Notes: a model not told the origin generated them from the sequence alone. A stretch of DNA of 64,000 nucleotides from Rikenellaceae bacterium (GCA_015059925.1 SUZL01000003.1:80520-144519), one strand, 5' to 3'; positions 1 through 9,623 are shown, counted from the stretch's first letter. A program made the numbers and translations.

Positions 1-592
1 TGCCACGCACGGTCTGCTCGAACTTCTTGGTCAGCTCTCTCGATACCGACACTCGGCGCTCCGTGCCGAAGACCTCGCCCATCTGCTCCAAGCACTTCTG
101 CACGCGGTGGGGCGACTCGTAGAAGATTATCGAGCGTTGCTCGTCGCGCAGCTCCTCCAATCGCTTCATACGTCCCTTCTTCTGCGGCAGGAAGCCCTCG
201 AAACAGAAGCGGTCGCAGGGGAATCCGCTCTGCACGAGTGCGGGTATCAGCGCCGTTGCTCCGGGCAGAGTCTCCACCTCGATGCCCGCCTCGACGCACG
301 AGCGCACGAGCAGGAAGCCCGGGTCGGAGATGCCGGGTGTGCCGGCATCCGAGACGAGTGCTACGGTGCGGCCCTCGCCGATGGTCTCGGTCAGGGATGC
401 GGCCGTGGCGTGTTCGTTGAATTTGTGGTGTGCGTATAATCGCTTCTCGATTCCCAAGTGCTTGAGCAGCACCGATGTGGTGCGCGTATCCTCGGCAAGG
501 ATGAAATCGGCCGCCTCGAGCGTCTTGATGGCGCGCAGGGTGATGTCGTCCAGATTGCCGATGGGCGTGGGCACGATGTAGAGTTTCGACAT
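1..592 (-). CDS. rsmI: 16S rRNA 2'-O-ribose C1402 methyltransferase, C-terminus cut by window edge
   Basis: RsmI uses S-adenosylmethionine to methylate the 2'-OH of C1402 in 16S rRNA, in the cytoplasm. About 197 N-terminal residues are present; the rest lies left of the window. Visible family motifs are PTPIGNL (residues 8-14), SDAGTPGISDPG (81-92), PGATA (110-114) and FYESPHR (157-163), all typical of the tetrapyrrole methylase fold. The ATG at 590-592 follows the stop of the upstream gene by three bases, so the two are probably one transcript. Family membership is clear from the motifs. Confidence 0.93.
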   Translation of the reverse strand, partial: MSKLYIVPTPIGNLDDITLRAIKTLEAADFILAEDTRTTSVLLKHLGIEKRLYAHHKFNEHATAASLTETIGEGRTVALVSDAGTPGISDPGFLLVRSCVEAGIEVETLPGATALIPALVQSGFPCDRFCFEGFLPQKKGRMKRLEELRDEQRSIIFYESPHRVQKCLEQMGEVFGTERRVSVSRELTKKFEQTVRG

Positions 593-595
593 AGG

Positions 596-1735
596 TTATG
601 AGAGTTTGCGGTCGAGCAGTTGCATAATAAACTTCGAGCCCTCCGAGTCGGGATTCCACGCATAGTTTTCGATGATGTGGATCATACAGTCGTCGAGTGT
701 GGGCAGCGCATCGAGTGCCGTGATGGCCTCCTCGTAGGCATCGCCATCGCCATCGAACAGGTCGCGGATCATCAGGAACTTATCATTCAGCCCGATACCC
801 TCGCGCAGCGAGCTGATGGGCGTGTGGTGCATCTCGTCGGCCAAGGCAGCGGGTGCTGCGATGGTGTCGGCCAGAGTGGTCGCGGCGGGAGCAATGGCAT
901 CGGCTAAAGTCGTAGGCTCAGCCTTTGGCTCCGCCACGGGGCGGGGCTGCGGCGCGGGCACTGGCTGGGGCTTGGGCTGGGGTGCGGGCTCCACCGTGAT
1001 TTCGGTCGGGCCGTCGTCGTCCATATCCAGATCAAATATCTTTGAAATATCGACTACCTTCTCGGGGCGCGGCTCGCTGTCGTTGTAGATCGACATCATT
1101 CGCTGATGCTTCGAGCGCGGACGGCGCAGCACAACCTCCTCCTCACCAAACAGACTGCCCGATGATGGGGCGTGCGCAGGCTCGGGAGTGTGCGCAGGCT
1201 CGGGGGCTGGCGTTGGCTCGGGGATGGGCTCGGGCTCGGGAGTGGGCTCAACTACGGGCACGATCTCGGGTTCTGGCTCGGGTTCGGGTTCTGGCTCAGG
1301 TTCGGCGATTGGCTCAGGTGCAACCTCTACCTCCGCCTCTGCCTCTGTCTCGGGCACAACCTCTGTTTCAGGCTCTGCAGCGGGCGTAATCTCCGCCTCC
1401 GCCTCGGCCTTCGTCTCCTCGGTCGAGAGCAACTCGTTGAGCAGACCAAACTGCGGCAAATCCTCATCGTCGGCAAAGATCAACTCCACCTCGACATCCT
1501 TCTCCTCCTCTTGTCCCTCTTGCTCCTCCGTCTGCTCGCTCGGCTCGGCCGCCACGACGGGCATAATGGGCACGGCGGGCGCTGCCGCCTCATCGAAACG
1601 AATCTGGTCGTAGAGTCGCTTAAGATAGTCGAGTGCTATATCGCGCTCGATGGGCGAGATGCTCTGCTCTTCGCTCCACACCGAGAGCAGAAGGTTGAGT
1701 TTCTCGAGTTCCGATTTTATAAGTTCGATATTCAT
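596..1735 (-). CDS. Pro/Glu-rich low-complexity protein of unknown function
   Basis: About 379 residues from the ATG at 1735; an ATG 18 bases upstream is also possible, but the [14 protein letters not shown] start looks like the folded N-terminus. Residues 1-45 form a predicted helical segment. The long middle is acidic and low in complexity, with alternating Glu-Pro and Ala-Glu dipeptides. The last 75 residues look like a compact domain ([11 protein letters not shown], then [13 protein letters not shown]) of a kind I have seen in Bacteroidota proteins without an assigned role. No signal peptide or membrane segment is seen. It is probably cotranscribed with rsmI. Function unknown. Confidence 0.75.
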   Translation of the reverse strand: MNIELIKSELEKLNLLLSVWSEEQSISPIERDIALDYLKRLYDQIRFDEAAAPAVPIMPVVAAEPSEQTEEQEGQEEEKDVEVELIFADDEDLPQFGLLNELLSTEETKAEAEAEITPAAEPETEVVPETEAEAEVEVAPEPIAEPEPEPEPEPEPEIVPVVEPTPEPEPIPEPTPAPEPAHTPEPAHAPSSGSLFGEEEVVLRRPRSKHQRMMSIYNDSEPRPEKVVDISKIFDLDMDDDGPTEITVEPAPQPKPQPVPAPQPRPVAEPKAEPTTLADAIAPAATTLADTIAAPAALADEMHHTPISSLREGIGLNDKFLMIRDLFDGDGDAYEEAITALDALPTLDDCMIHIIENYAWNPDSEGSKFIMQLLDRKLS

Positions 1736-1761
1736 AGCGTTCAGGCAAAACAATTATTTCC

Positions 1762-1769
1762 CAAAGATA
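1762..1769 (-). promoter_or_regulatory. Bacteroidota -7 element for the Pro/Glu-rich gene and rsmI
   Basis: On the minus strand the sequence reads TATCTTTG, an exact TAnnTTTG element, ending 26 bases before the ATG at 1735. About 19 bases further upstream is TTTCT, a near match to the TTTG -33 box. Confidence 0.5.
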
Positions 1770-1792
1770 AGAATTTTTGACAATATAAAGAA

Positions 1793-1823
1793 AGAGCTTG
1801 TCCAATAATTTTGGACAAGCTCT
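1793..1823 (-). terminator. Intrinsic terminator after lysA
   Basis: A perfect 13-bp stem (AGAGCTTGTCCAA and its complement) closes a five-base TAATT loop 24 bases after the lysA stop. In the leftward direction it is followed by a T-rich stretch (TTCTTTATA). Confidence 0.85.
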
Positions 1824-1847
1824 CCCTTTATCTCGTTTTCTCGCCTC

Positions 1848-3011
1848 TTACTTTCCCAGCTGGTCGCTGTAAACAGCACCCGGCAGGTCGTGCATATTGT
1901 ACTGCGAAGCCATCGAACGGCCATACGCGCCCGCCGACTTGATGGCCAGCAGATCGCCGCGCTGACTGCGCTTTAGGCTCACGTTCTCGTCAAATACGTC
2001 GGTCGATTCGCAGGCCGTACCCACGACCGTATATTTGGTTGTGCGCTCCTCCTGCGAGGTGATGTTCTCGATGTTGTGGTACGAGCCGTAGAGCATCGGG
2101 CGGATGAGCTCGGTCATCGAGGCGTCGATGATCAGCAGTCGGCGGCCCGTAGCCGTAGTCTTGTTGAACAACACGCTGGTAATCAGCTCGCCGCACTCGC
2201 CAACCAGCGAGCGGCCAAACTCGAAGTGTACCTCCTTGCCCTCGACATTCAGATGCTCGTGAACGATCGCAAAGAGCGATGCGAAGTTAGGAATAGGCTC
2301 ATTCTCGGGCACGTCGTAGTTGATACCCAGACCGCCACCCACATCGACGATGCGGAACGAGAATCCGAGCGACTCCAGCTTCTCGACGATGGCGTTGGCC
2401 TTGTTGCACATATTCTCGAAGACGTGTAGCTCGCGGATCTGCGAACCGATGTGGATATGGATGCCGATGATGTTGATATTCTCGAGCGAGCGGATCAAAT
2501 CGACGTTGTCGAGGATCTCCTCGTACGAGATACCGAACTTACTGTCGGCCTGACCCGTATCGATGCAGCGGTTGGTCTTGGGGTCGATGTCGGGATTGAC
2601 ACGCAGACCTACGTCGGCCATCTTGCCCATCTCGGCCGCCAGAGCGTTCACCACCTTCAGCTCCTCGATCGACTCGCAGTTGATTGCCAGAATCTCCTGC
2701 TCCAGAGCGTAGCGGATCTCCTTGTCGCGCTTACCCACGCCCGCATACACCACCGTCTTGGGGTCGAAGCCCGACTCGATGGCCTTGCGCACCTCGTTGC
2801 CGCTGGCGCAATCGATGCCGATGCCGTACTCGCGAATGATCGAGAGCAGGTAGTCGTCGTTGTTGGCCTTGATGGCATAGTGTACCTTGTAATTGTATTT
2901 GTTTGATTCGTAAACAACACTCTCCAGCGTCTGGCGCAAGAGATTAATGTCGTAGAGGTAGAATGGAGTCTCGTAATCGCGCAACTGCGCAGCAACCTTT
3001 CTGCTTAACAT
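1848..3011 (-). CDS. lysA: Diaminopimelate decarboxylase
   Basis: LysA is a PLP enzyme that decarboxylates meso-diaminopimelate to L-lysine, the last step of lysine synthesis. The 387 residues match the family's usual length. YAIKAN (45-50) carries the PLP lysine Lys48, HIHIGSQI (185-192) and DVGGGLGI (223-230) are the barrel phosphate-binding motifs, and GTACESTDVF (331-340) contains the active-site Cys334 from the C-terminal domain. It appears monocistronic, with its own promoter (3068-3099) and terminator (1793-1823). asd, of the same pathway, lies about 9 kb away. Confidence 0.95.
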   Translation of the reverse strand: MLSRKVAAQLRDYETPFYLYDINLLRQTLESVVYESNKYNYKVHYAIKANNDDYLLSIIREYGIGIDCASGNEVRKAIESGFDPKTVVYAGVGKRDKEIRYALEQEILAINCESIEELKVVNALAAEMGKMADVGLRVNPDIDPKTNRCIDTGQADSKFGISYEEILDNVDLIRSLENINIIGIHIHIGSQIRELHVFENMCNKANAIVEKLESLGFSFRIVDVGGGLGINYDVPENEPIPNFASLFAIVHEHLNVEGKEVHFEFGRSLVGECGELITSVLFNKTTATGRRLLIIDASMTELIRPMLYGSYHNIENITSQEERTTKYTVVGTACESTDVFDENVSLKRSQRGDLLAIKSAGAYGRSMASQYNMHDLPGAVYSDQLGK

Positions 3012-3067
3012 TTTTATTTCCTAACTAATTGTGAATACTGTGCGGCCTCGGAGGGCCCTAATCGGCA

Positions 3068-3099
3068 CAAATGTAGTTATTTCGCTACGTTTTTGCAAA
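3068..3099 (-). promoter_or_regulatory. Promoter of lysA
   Basis: Minus strand: TTTGC, 19 bases, then TACATTTG, a full match to the Bacteroidota sigma-ABfr consensus. It predicts a 5' leader of about 50 bases before the lysA ATG at 3011. Confidence 0.75.
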
Positions 3100-3246
3100 T
3101 AAAAGTTTTCTTTTTGGTGCGCGGTTTTTTCGTCTTAAGTAGCGAAAATGCCGTTTTGGTGCAGAATTCGGCGACGTGGGCGAACAATGGGGCTACCTTT
3201 GTAGAGCGAAAAAGTGTGATTCTACATAAATAAATCAATATCTGCG

Positions 3247-3927
3247 ATGAAAAAATTATTTGTAGCCACGATGGCTTTTGCGGCGATAGCTGCTGCTGCG
3301 CTGTGCAGCTCTTGCAAGGGAATCCAAACAGACGAACAGATGTATCAGATCAATTTTTCGGCCGAGAGCCCCAATCCCAAGCAGGGCAAATTGGTGCTGA
3401 TCATCTCGGCCAGTCCGCGTCGTGGCGGCAATACCGATATGTTGTGCGATGAGTTTATGCGCGGAGCTGTGGAGGCGGGCGCGAAGGTAGAGAAGCTCTT
3501 TTTGGATGATTACAACATCGACTTCTTCCGCGAGATAGACACCTATATGCAGCCCGACTCGGTGGCAAAGGCACAGGCGCGAGATGAGGCCAAGCAGGTG
3601 ATTGACAAGATGCTGCGTGCTGATGTGATGGTGCTGGCCAGCCCCGTCTATTATCTCAATATCGACGGCCAGATGAAGAATCTCATCGACCGTACGTTCT
3701 ACTGCTTTATGCAGCTCCGAGATAAGGAGTTCTATTACATAACGGCAAGTGCCGATGTGGAGCCTTATGCTGCCGACTGCGCCATCGAGGGCTTCAGGGG
3801 CTTCGTGCGCTGCCTGCCCAACCCCACCGAGCGCGGTATGGTCAAGGCTACGGGTATGGGCCGCAAGGGCGGAGTCGAGGGCTCGGTCTATATGCAACAG
3901 GCCTACGAGCTGGGCAAGGGCGTGTAA
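3247..3927 (+). CDS. NADPH-dependent FMN reductase/flavodoxin-family protein with an export signal
   Basis: 226 residues. Residues 1-23 are a signal peptide (MKK, hydrophobic core) ending in LCSSC, a loose lipoprotein box with Cys23 as the possible lipidated residue. Residues 50-200 match the NADPH-dependent FMN reductase family: SASPRRGGNTD is the FMN-phosphate loop and SPVYYLNIDGQMKNLIDRT the second conserved segment. A -7 element TACCTTTG lies at 3194-3201. Flavodoxin-fold reductases usually act in the cytoplasm, so an exported form is odd; its substrate and electron donor are unknown. No partner gene lies beside it. Confidence 0.82.
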   Translation: MKKLFVATMAFAAIAAAALCSSCKGIQTDEQMYQINFSAESPNPKQGKLVLIISASPRRGGNTDMLCDEFMRGAVEAGAKVEKLFLDDYNIDFFREIDTYMQPDSVAKAQARDEAKQVIDKMLRADVMVLASPVYYLNIDGQMKNLIDRTFYCFMQLRDKEFYYITASADVEPYAADCAIEGFRGFVRCLPNPTERGMVKATGMGRKGGVEGSVYMQQAYELGKGV

Positions 3928-4050
3928 GCCCCGCGGAAGGTTTTACGCTGAAGAGGAATAGGATATTGTCAGAAAATTTATATCTTTGTCAGCGATAAGC
4001 CCCTTAAAATGGGTTTTCGTAAAAGGCAAACAACTAAAATTTTAAGCAAT

Positions 4051-4425
4051 ATGAAGAAGATTATCGCATCGCCCCTCGCGCCGAAGGCCGTAGGGCCCTA
4101 TTCGCAGGCTGTGGAGAGCAATGGTACGCTCTATGTTTCGGGCCAGCTGCCCATTGATGCTTCGACCGGCAAGATGGCCGAAGGTATTGAGAATCAGACT
4201 CGTCAGTCGCTCTCGAACATCCGCTCGATCGTCGAGGAGGCCGGCTATACGTTGGCCGACGTGGTGAAGGTTACCGTTCTTTTGGACGACATTGCCGACT
4301 TCGCGGCGATGAACGGCGTCTATGCCACTTTCTTTACCGAGCAGATGCCTGCGCGCGTATGCTACGAGGTGGCCAAGTTGCCGATGGGTGCCAAGGTCGA
4401 GATCGATGCCATCGTGAGCCGATAG
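4051..4425 (+). CDS. ridA: RidA-family enamine/imine deaminase
   Basis: RidA hydrolyses reactive enamines and imines such as 2-aminoacrylate from PLP enzymes. 124 residues, normal for these trimeric proteins. GPYSQAV near the start, YVSGQLPID (28-36) and the Arg102 motif ARVCYEVAKLP are family hallmarks, with Arg102 the expected substrate-binding residue. I chose the ATG at 4051 because homology begins there; an in-frame ATG at 4009 would add 14 unrelated residues. A TATCTTTG -7 element lies at 3981-3988. Confidence 0.93.
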   Translation: MKKIIASPLAPKAVGPYSQAVESNGTLYVSGQLPIDASTGKMAEGIENQTRQSLSNIRSIVEEAGYTLADVVKVTVLLDDIADFAAMNGVYATFFTEQMPARVCYEVAKLPMGAKVEIDAIVSR

Positions 4426-4451
4426 GACGGGCCCGAAAAAAAATTTGAAAC

Positions 4452-4489
4452 AAAAACACGCGTTGGAGTGAGCTCTGGCGCGTGTTTTT
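4452..4489 (+). terminator. Intrinsic terminator after ridA
   Basis: A perfect 11-bp inverted repeat, AAAAACACGCG and CGCGTGTTTTT, separated by 16 bases and ending in a T run, 26 bases after the ridA stop. Confidence 0.75.
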
Positions 4490-4629
4490 CTGTTTTGTTG
4501 AAAAGTTGTGAAAACAATGGCGGCGGAAAAGTTTTTTTACCGCCGAAAAATTAAGACCTTTGTATTGGTGCTTTCGCGCCATTTGATCACGCATACACAG
4601 AAATCGAAATAAATTAAAATACTAATATT

Positions 4630-7179
4630 ATGACCAAAACTACACAGAAACTCACCGAGGTGAGCTACAACGACGCTGTGGCTGCGTCGAAGGAGTACTT
4701 CGCCGGTGATGACCTTGCTGCAACCGTATGGGTGAGCAAATATGCGCTGAAGGATTCGTTCGGCCATATCTACGAGCGTACGCCCGAGGATATGCACCAC
4801 CGTATCGCCGCCGAGATCGAGCGTATCGAGCAGAAGTATCCCAACCCGCTATCTAAGGAGGAGGTCTTCTCTTTGCTGGATCACTTCCGTTACATCATCC
4901 CGCAGGGCGGCCCGATGACGGGTATCGGCAATAACCTGCAGGTGGCTTCGCTCTCAAACTGCTTCGTTATCGGCAACCGCAAGCACGCCGACTCTTACGG
5001 AGGTATCTTCCGTATGGACGAGGAGCAGGTGCAGCTGATGAAGCGTCGCGGCGGTGTCGGCCACGACCTTTCGGGTTTGCGTCCCACGGGCTCACCCGTG
5101 TTGAACTCGGCCCTCACCTCGACGGGTATCGTTCCCTTTATGGAGCGCTACTCGAACTCTACACGCGAGGTGGCACAGGATGGTCGTCGCGGAGCGTTGA
5201 TGCTCTCGCTCTCGATCAAGCACCCCGATGCCGAGCGTTTCATCGACGCCAAGACCCAGTCGGGCAAGGTTACGGGCGCTAACGTCTCGATCAAGATCGA
5301 CGACGAGTTTATGCGTGCTGCGCAGAGCGGCCTGTCGTACCGCCAGCAGTTCCCCATCGATTCGGATAAGCCCGTTATGACCACCGACATCGACGCCAAG
5401 AAGCTCTGGGAGAAGATTATCCACAACGCTTGGCAGTCGGCCGAGCCGGGTGTTCTGTTCTGGGATACCATCCTGCGCGAGAGTATTCCCGACTGCTACG
5501 CCGATCTGGGCTTCACGACCGTCTCGACCAACCCCTGCGGTGAGATTCCCTTGTGTCCCTACGATAGCTGCCGTCTTTTGGCAATCAACCTGTTGAGCTA
5601 CGTCGAGAACCCCTTCACGGCCGAGGCTAAATTCAACTTCGACCTGTTCCGCGAGCACGTCGGCAAGGCGATGCGTATGATGGACGACATCATCGATCTG
5701 GAGCTTGAGAAGGTTGAGCTGATCATCAACAAGGTGGCATCGGATCCCGAGGAGGAGGAGATTCGCCGCGTGGAGTACGATCTCTGGCTCAAGATCAAGG
5801 ATATGGCTCTGAAGGGCCGCCGTACGGGACTCGGCATTACGGCCGAGGGCGATATGCTGGCCGCTCTGGGCTTGCGCTATGGCTCGGACGAGGCTATCGA
5901 CTTTGCGGTGAGCGTTCACCGCACGCTGGCCGTTGAGGCTTACCGTGCATCGGTTAAGATGGCCGAGGAGCGCGGTGCGTTCCCCATCTTCGATGCGGCG
6001 CGCGAGGCATCGAATCCTATGATCCAGCGTATCAAGGATGTAGATCCCGAGCTCTACGCCGAGATGGTAAAGCACGGCCGTCGTAACATCGCAATGCTTA
6101 CCATTGCTCCGACGGGTACCACCTCGCTGATGTCGCAGACCACATCGGGTATCGAGCCTGTATTCCGTCCCGTATATAAGCGTCGTCGCAAGATTAACCC
6201 CTCGGATCGCGGCAAGAAGGCCGATTTCATCGACGAGATGGGCGAGAAGTTCGAGGAGTACTATGTATATCATCACCAGTTCGTTAAGTGGCTGGAGAGC
6301 AATGGCTACGACACCTCGCGTCTGCAGGAGATCACGGACGACGAGCTGGCCCAGTGGCTCGAGGCTTCGCCCTATCACGGCGCTACGGCAAACGATATCG
6401 ACTGGGTTGCCAAGGTGCGTATGCAGGGCGCTATCCAGAAGTGGGTTGATCACTCGATTTCGGTTACGGTGAACCTGCCGAACGACGTTACGGAGGAGCT
6501 CGTTGCCGATGTGTATCGCACAGCGTGGGAGTGTGGCTGTAAGGGTGTTACGGTATATCGTGATGGCTGCCGCACGGGCGTTTTGATCGACACCAAGAGC
6601 AAGGGCAAGGCCGACAAGAAGTGCGACTCGGGCAACAGCACGCAGAAGCGTCCCAAGTCAATCCCCGCCGACATCGTACGTTTCAAGAACGGCAGCGAGG
6701 ATTGGATTGCATTCGTGGGTATCCAGAACGATCGCCCCTACGAGATCTTCACGGGTAAGATCGAGGAGGATGCAATGTATATCCCCCGCAAGATCACCAA
6801 GGGCTGGATCATCAAGGTGCGCGAGGAGGATGGCTCGAAGCGTTACGACTTCCAGTATAAGGATCGCTACGGTTACACCAATACGATCGGTGGTATCTCG
6901 CGTCTGTTCGACGAGGAGTTCTGGAACTATGCGAAATTGATCTCGGGCGTTTTGCGTCACGGAATGCCTATCGATAAGGTTGTGCATCTGATTGATGGTC
7001 TGCACCTTAACAGCGAGAGTATCAACACTTGGAAGAACGGTGTGCAGCGCGCACTGAAGCAGTATATCGCCGACGGCACGAAGTCTAAGGGCAAGTGCCC
7101 GCAGTGCGGTCAGGAGGAGATGGCCTACCAGAACGGCTGCCTGACCTGTATGTCGTGCGGATATTCTAAGTGCGGTTAG
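4630..7179 (+). CDS. nrdJ: Adenosylcobalamin-dependent (class II) ribonucleotide reductase
   Basis: NrdJ reduces ribonucleotides to deoxyribonucleotides with a radical generated from coenzyme B12, without need for oxygen or a small subunit. 849 residues. SLSNCFV carries the first redox cysteine (Cys111) and NPCGEIP (301-305) the conserved active-site segment. The last 27 residues form a cysteine-rich tail (C823, C826, C837, C840, C843, C848) typical of long NrdJ proteins, where it probably binds zinc or re-reduces the enzyme. No cobalamin riboswitch is recognisable upstream. It stands alone. Confidence 0.94.
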   Translation: MTKTTQKLTEVSYNDAVAASKEYFAGDDLAATVWVSKYALKDSFGHIYERTPEDMHHRIAAEIERIEQKYPNPLSKEEVFSLLDHFRYIIPQGGPMTGIGNNLQVASLSNCFVIGNRKHADSYGGIFRMDEEQVQLMKRRGGVGHDLSGLRPTGSPVLNSALTSTGIVPFMERYSNSTREVAQDGRRGALMLSLSIKHPDAERFIDAKTQSGKVTGANVSIKIDDEFMRAAQSGLSYRQQFPIDSDKPVMTTDIDAKKLWEKIIHNAWQSAEPGVLFWDTILRESIPDCYADLGFTTVSTNPCGEIPLCPYDSCRLLAINLLSYVENPFTAEAKFNFDLFREHVGKAMRMMDDIIDLELEKVELIINKVASDPEEEEIRRVEYDLWLKIKDMALKGRRTGLGITAEGDMLAALGLRYGSDEAIDFAVSVHRTLAVEAYRASVKMAEERGAFPIFDAAREASNPMIQRIKDVDPELYAEMVKHGRRNIAMLTIAPTGTTSLMSQTTSGIEPVFRPVYKRRRKINPSDRGKKADFIDEMGEKFEEYYVYHHQFVKWLESNGYDTSRLQEITDDELAQWLEASPYHGATANDIDWVAKVRMQGAIQKWVDHSISVTVNLPNDVTEELVADVYRTAWECGCKGVTVYRDGCRTGVLIDTKSKGKADKKCDSGNSTQKRPKSIPADIVRFKNGSEDWIAFVGIQNDRPYEIFTGKIEEDAMYIPRKITKGWIIKVREEDGSKRYDFQYKDRYGYTNTIGGISRLFDEEFWNYAKLISGVLRHGMPIDKVVHLIDGLHLNSESINTWKNGVQRALKQYIADGTKSKGKCPQCGQEEMAYQNGCLTCMSCGYSKCG

Positions 7180-7234
7180 TGGAGTCCGCGACAACGTGCT
7201 GATGTAGATTTTTTTTGAAAAAAGAGAGCAATTA

Positions 7235-7266
7235 TTTGCGTATTTGCTTTTTTATTCACATCTTTG
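7235..7266 (+). promoter_or_regulatory. Promoter of the OmpA-family gene
   Basis: TTTGC, 19 bases, then CATCTTTG, one base off the TAnnTTTG consensus. It predicts a start near 7273 and a leader of about 150 bases, long enough for post-transcriptional control. Confidence 0.65.
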
Positions 7267-7422
7267 CGTTGTATATGCGGGTGCTATCTCGGTGGCAGTT
7301 TTGATTTTAGTGCGCCTTGGGCGTGTGTAAGGTTGGAACGGCAGGGGAAGATAGGCCTTTATATATATTTTAGTGTGAAACAGAAAATATTTATTATTCA
7401 CAGCACATAAACAAATTTAATT

Positions 7423-8583
7423 ATGAAAAAGTTTTTACTTTCTATCGCTATTGTAGCGTTCTCTGCGAGCAGCGTTTTCGCTCAGGAGAATTCAGCTGAG
7501 AAGCTTCGCTGGAAAGGTATTATGAACAACAGTTTCTGGTCAAACTGGGAGCTTTCGATTGGTGGCGGTATTAACGCAACTGGTTGGAACGACTGGATGA
7601 AGGATCAGGGTGATTTCTCTGACAACGTAGGTTGGCAGATCGAGGGTAGCCTTACCAAGTGGTTCAACCCCATCGTAGGTGCTCGTTTGCAGGTTGCTGG
7701 TGGTCAGATCAGCCCCGCTACCAAGACTACTACTTATGAGAGCAAGTGGGTTATGCCTCACGTTGACGCTGTTGTAAACCTCTCTAACTGGATTGGTGGC
7801 TACCGCGAGGATCGTGTTTACTACGCTAAGGTATTCGCAGGTTTCGGCGTAAGCGTTGTAGATGTTAACGATAATGCTGGTACCGGTTTCGGTTTCGCTT
7901 CAGGTTTGATCAACACCTTCCGTCTTTGCAAGGCTTTGGATCTGAACATCGAGTTGAAGAGCATCCTGACTCCCGCTCGTGATCTTCCCGTAGATCTCAA
8001 TATGAAGAGTGGTGAGTACGGTCAGATGTATTCTGCAACCATCGGTCTTACCTACCGCTTCAACAAGCGCGACTGGAACAAGGCTTACTCACAGGAGGAG
8101 GTTGATGGCTACTTGGCTTCAATCGCAGCTCTGGAGGCTGGTTTGGCAGATGCACACCGCAACGAGGGTAAGTTGGCAGAGCGTTTGGCTGCTCAGAAGG
8201 CTGCTACCGATCAGGCATTGAAGGACAACGAGGCATTGCGTGCTGAGTTGGCTAAGAAGAAGCCCGCTATCGGTTCTTCAGCAGTATTCTTCAACTTCGA
8301 CAGCGCACGTCTGTTGGATCGTGCTAAGTCGCAGATGCAGCTCATTAAGGAGAACATCGCAGCTGCTCCCAAGGATCAGGTATTCACCATCGTTGGTCAC
8401 GCTGATGTTAAGACTGGTTCTGCAGAGTACAACCAGAAGCTCTCTGAGAAGCGCGCTAAGGCTGTTTACGATTACTTGATCGAGCAGGGTGTTAACAAGG
8501 ATCAGCTCACTTGGAAGGGTGTTGGTTCTACTCAGAACATCTTCCCCATCAACAACACCAACCGCGTTGTTATCGTAAAGTAA
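7423..8583 (+). CDS. OmpA-family outer-membrane protein
   Basis: 386 residues. A signal peptide (1-20, cleaved after SVFA) precedes an eight-strand-barrel-like domain (about 30-215) with aromatic alternating strands, an Ala/Lys/Glu-rich helical linker (about 220-275) and a C-terminal OmpA peptidoglycan-binding domain starting at VFFNFDSA (288-295). It probably ties the outer membrane to the cell wall. Codon use is strongly biased to a small set (GCT, GGT, AAG, CGT), unlike its neighbours, as expected for an abundant protein. It has its own promoter and terminator. Confidence 0.92.
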   Translation: MKKFLLSIAIVAFSASSVFAQENSAEKLRWKGIMNNSFWSNWELSIGGGINATGWNDWMKDQGDFSDNVGWQIEGSLTKWFNPIVGARLQVAGGQISPATKTTTYESKWVMPHVDAVVNLSNWIGGYREDRVYYAKVFAGFGVSVVDVNDNAGTGFGFASGLINTFRLCKALDLNIELKSILTPARDLPVDLNMKSGEYGQMYSATIGLTYRFNKRDWNKAYSQEEVDGYLASIAALEAGLADAHRNEGKLAERLAAQKAATDQALKDNEALRAELAKKKPAIGSSAVFFNFDSARLLDRAKSQMQLIKENIAAAPKDQVFTIVGHADVKTGSAEYNQKLSEKRAKAVYDYLIEQGVNKDQLTWKGVGSTQNIFPINNTNRVVIVK

Positions 8584-8601
8584 TTTAGACGATATAAATT
8601 G

Positions 8602-8634
8602 AAAAGGCTCACTCCATCGGGTGAGCCTTTTTTG
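8602..8634 (+). terminator. Intrinsic terminator after the OmpA-family gene
   Basis: An 11-bp stem (AAAAGGCTCAC and its complement) around a short loop, followed by a run of T. Confidence 0.88.
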
Positions 8635-8720
8635 TTGGGGTGGGGGAGAGAGGACGGGTATTGGCTAAGTTTGGCCATTATGCCAGAAAAGGGTGCCTAT
8701 GATTGGGCACCCTTACTATT

Positions 8721-9623
8721 TTATTCAGACCATAATCCTCGTGTTATATTCCAGCGCATAAGCACAAGATAATAGGCTTTGCTCCAGCGAAGCGTCAGCA
8801 GATACCATAGGCAGAGCAGCAACGTAGCGGCCCACTTCACTATCTCCTTAAGGCGCACACGCCCCTTGCGGTGGTAGTAGCGGGCACGTCGCAACTGGCT
8901 CACGCCCACGTTATAGCTCAGGCGGGCGAGGTACTTAGCCGAGAGCTTCTCCTCGGGGATGATATGATACATCACGGCCTTGGGCACATAATAATACTTC
9001 GCTCCGGCGATTTGCAGGCGCTCGAACAGATCGCTCTCCTCGCCGCCGACAAGCGAGTCGCCTACATATCCGAGCGAGGTGTCGAACACACCATAGCGGC
9101 GCACGGCATCGCGTCGCAGAGCCATATTTCCGCCTCCGGGCACACGACCGCGCGGGAACTCGCGCACCTCACTGCCGAAATACATCGTATTGGCAATCGG
9201 GCGCTCGGTATAGGTGGACATCCATCGGGGACGGCCCGTAGGATACTCCGCAACGATGGGGCCTCCGGCTGCCATTGCGTCGGGCGTAGAGTCGAACAGG
9301 TCGATGTAGGCCGCGATGAACTCGGGCGCGATGCGTTCATCATCGTCGATGATGGCGACGTATTGCCCCACGCTCTCGCTGATGCCTCGGTTGCGGGCGT
9401 AGGAGAGGCCCTGATTGGTCTCCACGACCATACGGATATTATGCTCGGGGTGGCGCGCAACGAAACGATTAAAGCGTTCGACGGTGTCGTCGGTCGAGTT
9501 GTTATTGACCACGACGCACTCCCACTCCTTAAGGGGAGCGTTCTGACAGACAACCGATTCGAGCACCTGAACGAGCGACTGCGAGCGGTTGTAGGTGGCA
9601 ATTACAAGCGATAATCTTACCAT
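8721..9623 (-). CDS. Family 2 glycosyltransferase with a C-terminal membrane segment
   Basis: 300 residues from the ATG at 9623; homology starts at once with SLVIATYNRS, and AGAGG precedes the ATG. The GT-A fold motifs are VVNNNSTDD, YARNRGI, IDDDERI (the DXD-type metal-binding motif) and GGGNMALRRD, with GGEESDLF toward the C-terminus. Residues 260-290 are hydrophobic and may hold the enzyme at the inner membrane. It would transfer a sugar to a lipid- or polysaccharide-linked acceptor; donor and acceptor cannot be told. A TATATTTG -7 element is at 9643-9650 on the minus strand. Confidence 0.88.
   Translation of the reverse strand: MVRLSLVIATYNRSQSLVQVLESVVCQNAPLKEWECVVVNNNSTDDTVERFNRFVARHPEHNIRMVVETNQGLSYARNRGISESVGQYVAIIDDDERIAPEFIAAYIDLFDSTPDAMAAGGPIVAEYPTGRPRWMSTYTERPIANTMYFGSEVREFPRGRVPGGGNMALRRDAVRRYGVFDTSLGYVGDSLVGGEESDLFERLQIAGAKYYYVPKAVMYHIIPEEKLSAKYLARLSYNVGVSQLRRARYYHRKGRVRLKEIVKWAATLLLCLWYLLTLRWSKAYYLVLMRWNITRGLWSE

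Noticed and set aside
1200..1320. Regular repeats suggesting a CRISPR or minisatellite
   Set aside because: They encode Glu-Pro dipeptides in frame, with no spacer structure.
1172..1780. Plus-strand frames opposite the Pro/Glu-rich gene
   Set aside because: They result from the repetitive codons of the minus-strand gene and read as Gly/Ser/Leu repeats.
4431..4629. Cobalamin riboswitch before nrdJ
   Set aside because: No B12-box-like sequence is recognisable, and the region is short and partly occupied by the ridA terminator.
5092..6453. Long minus-strand open frame opposite nrdJ
   Set aside because: It is a shadow of the GC-rich codon pattern of nrdJ and has no family resemblance.
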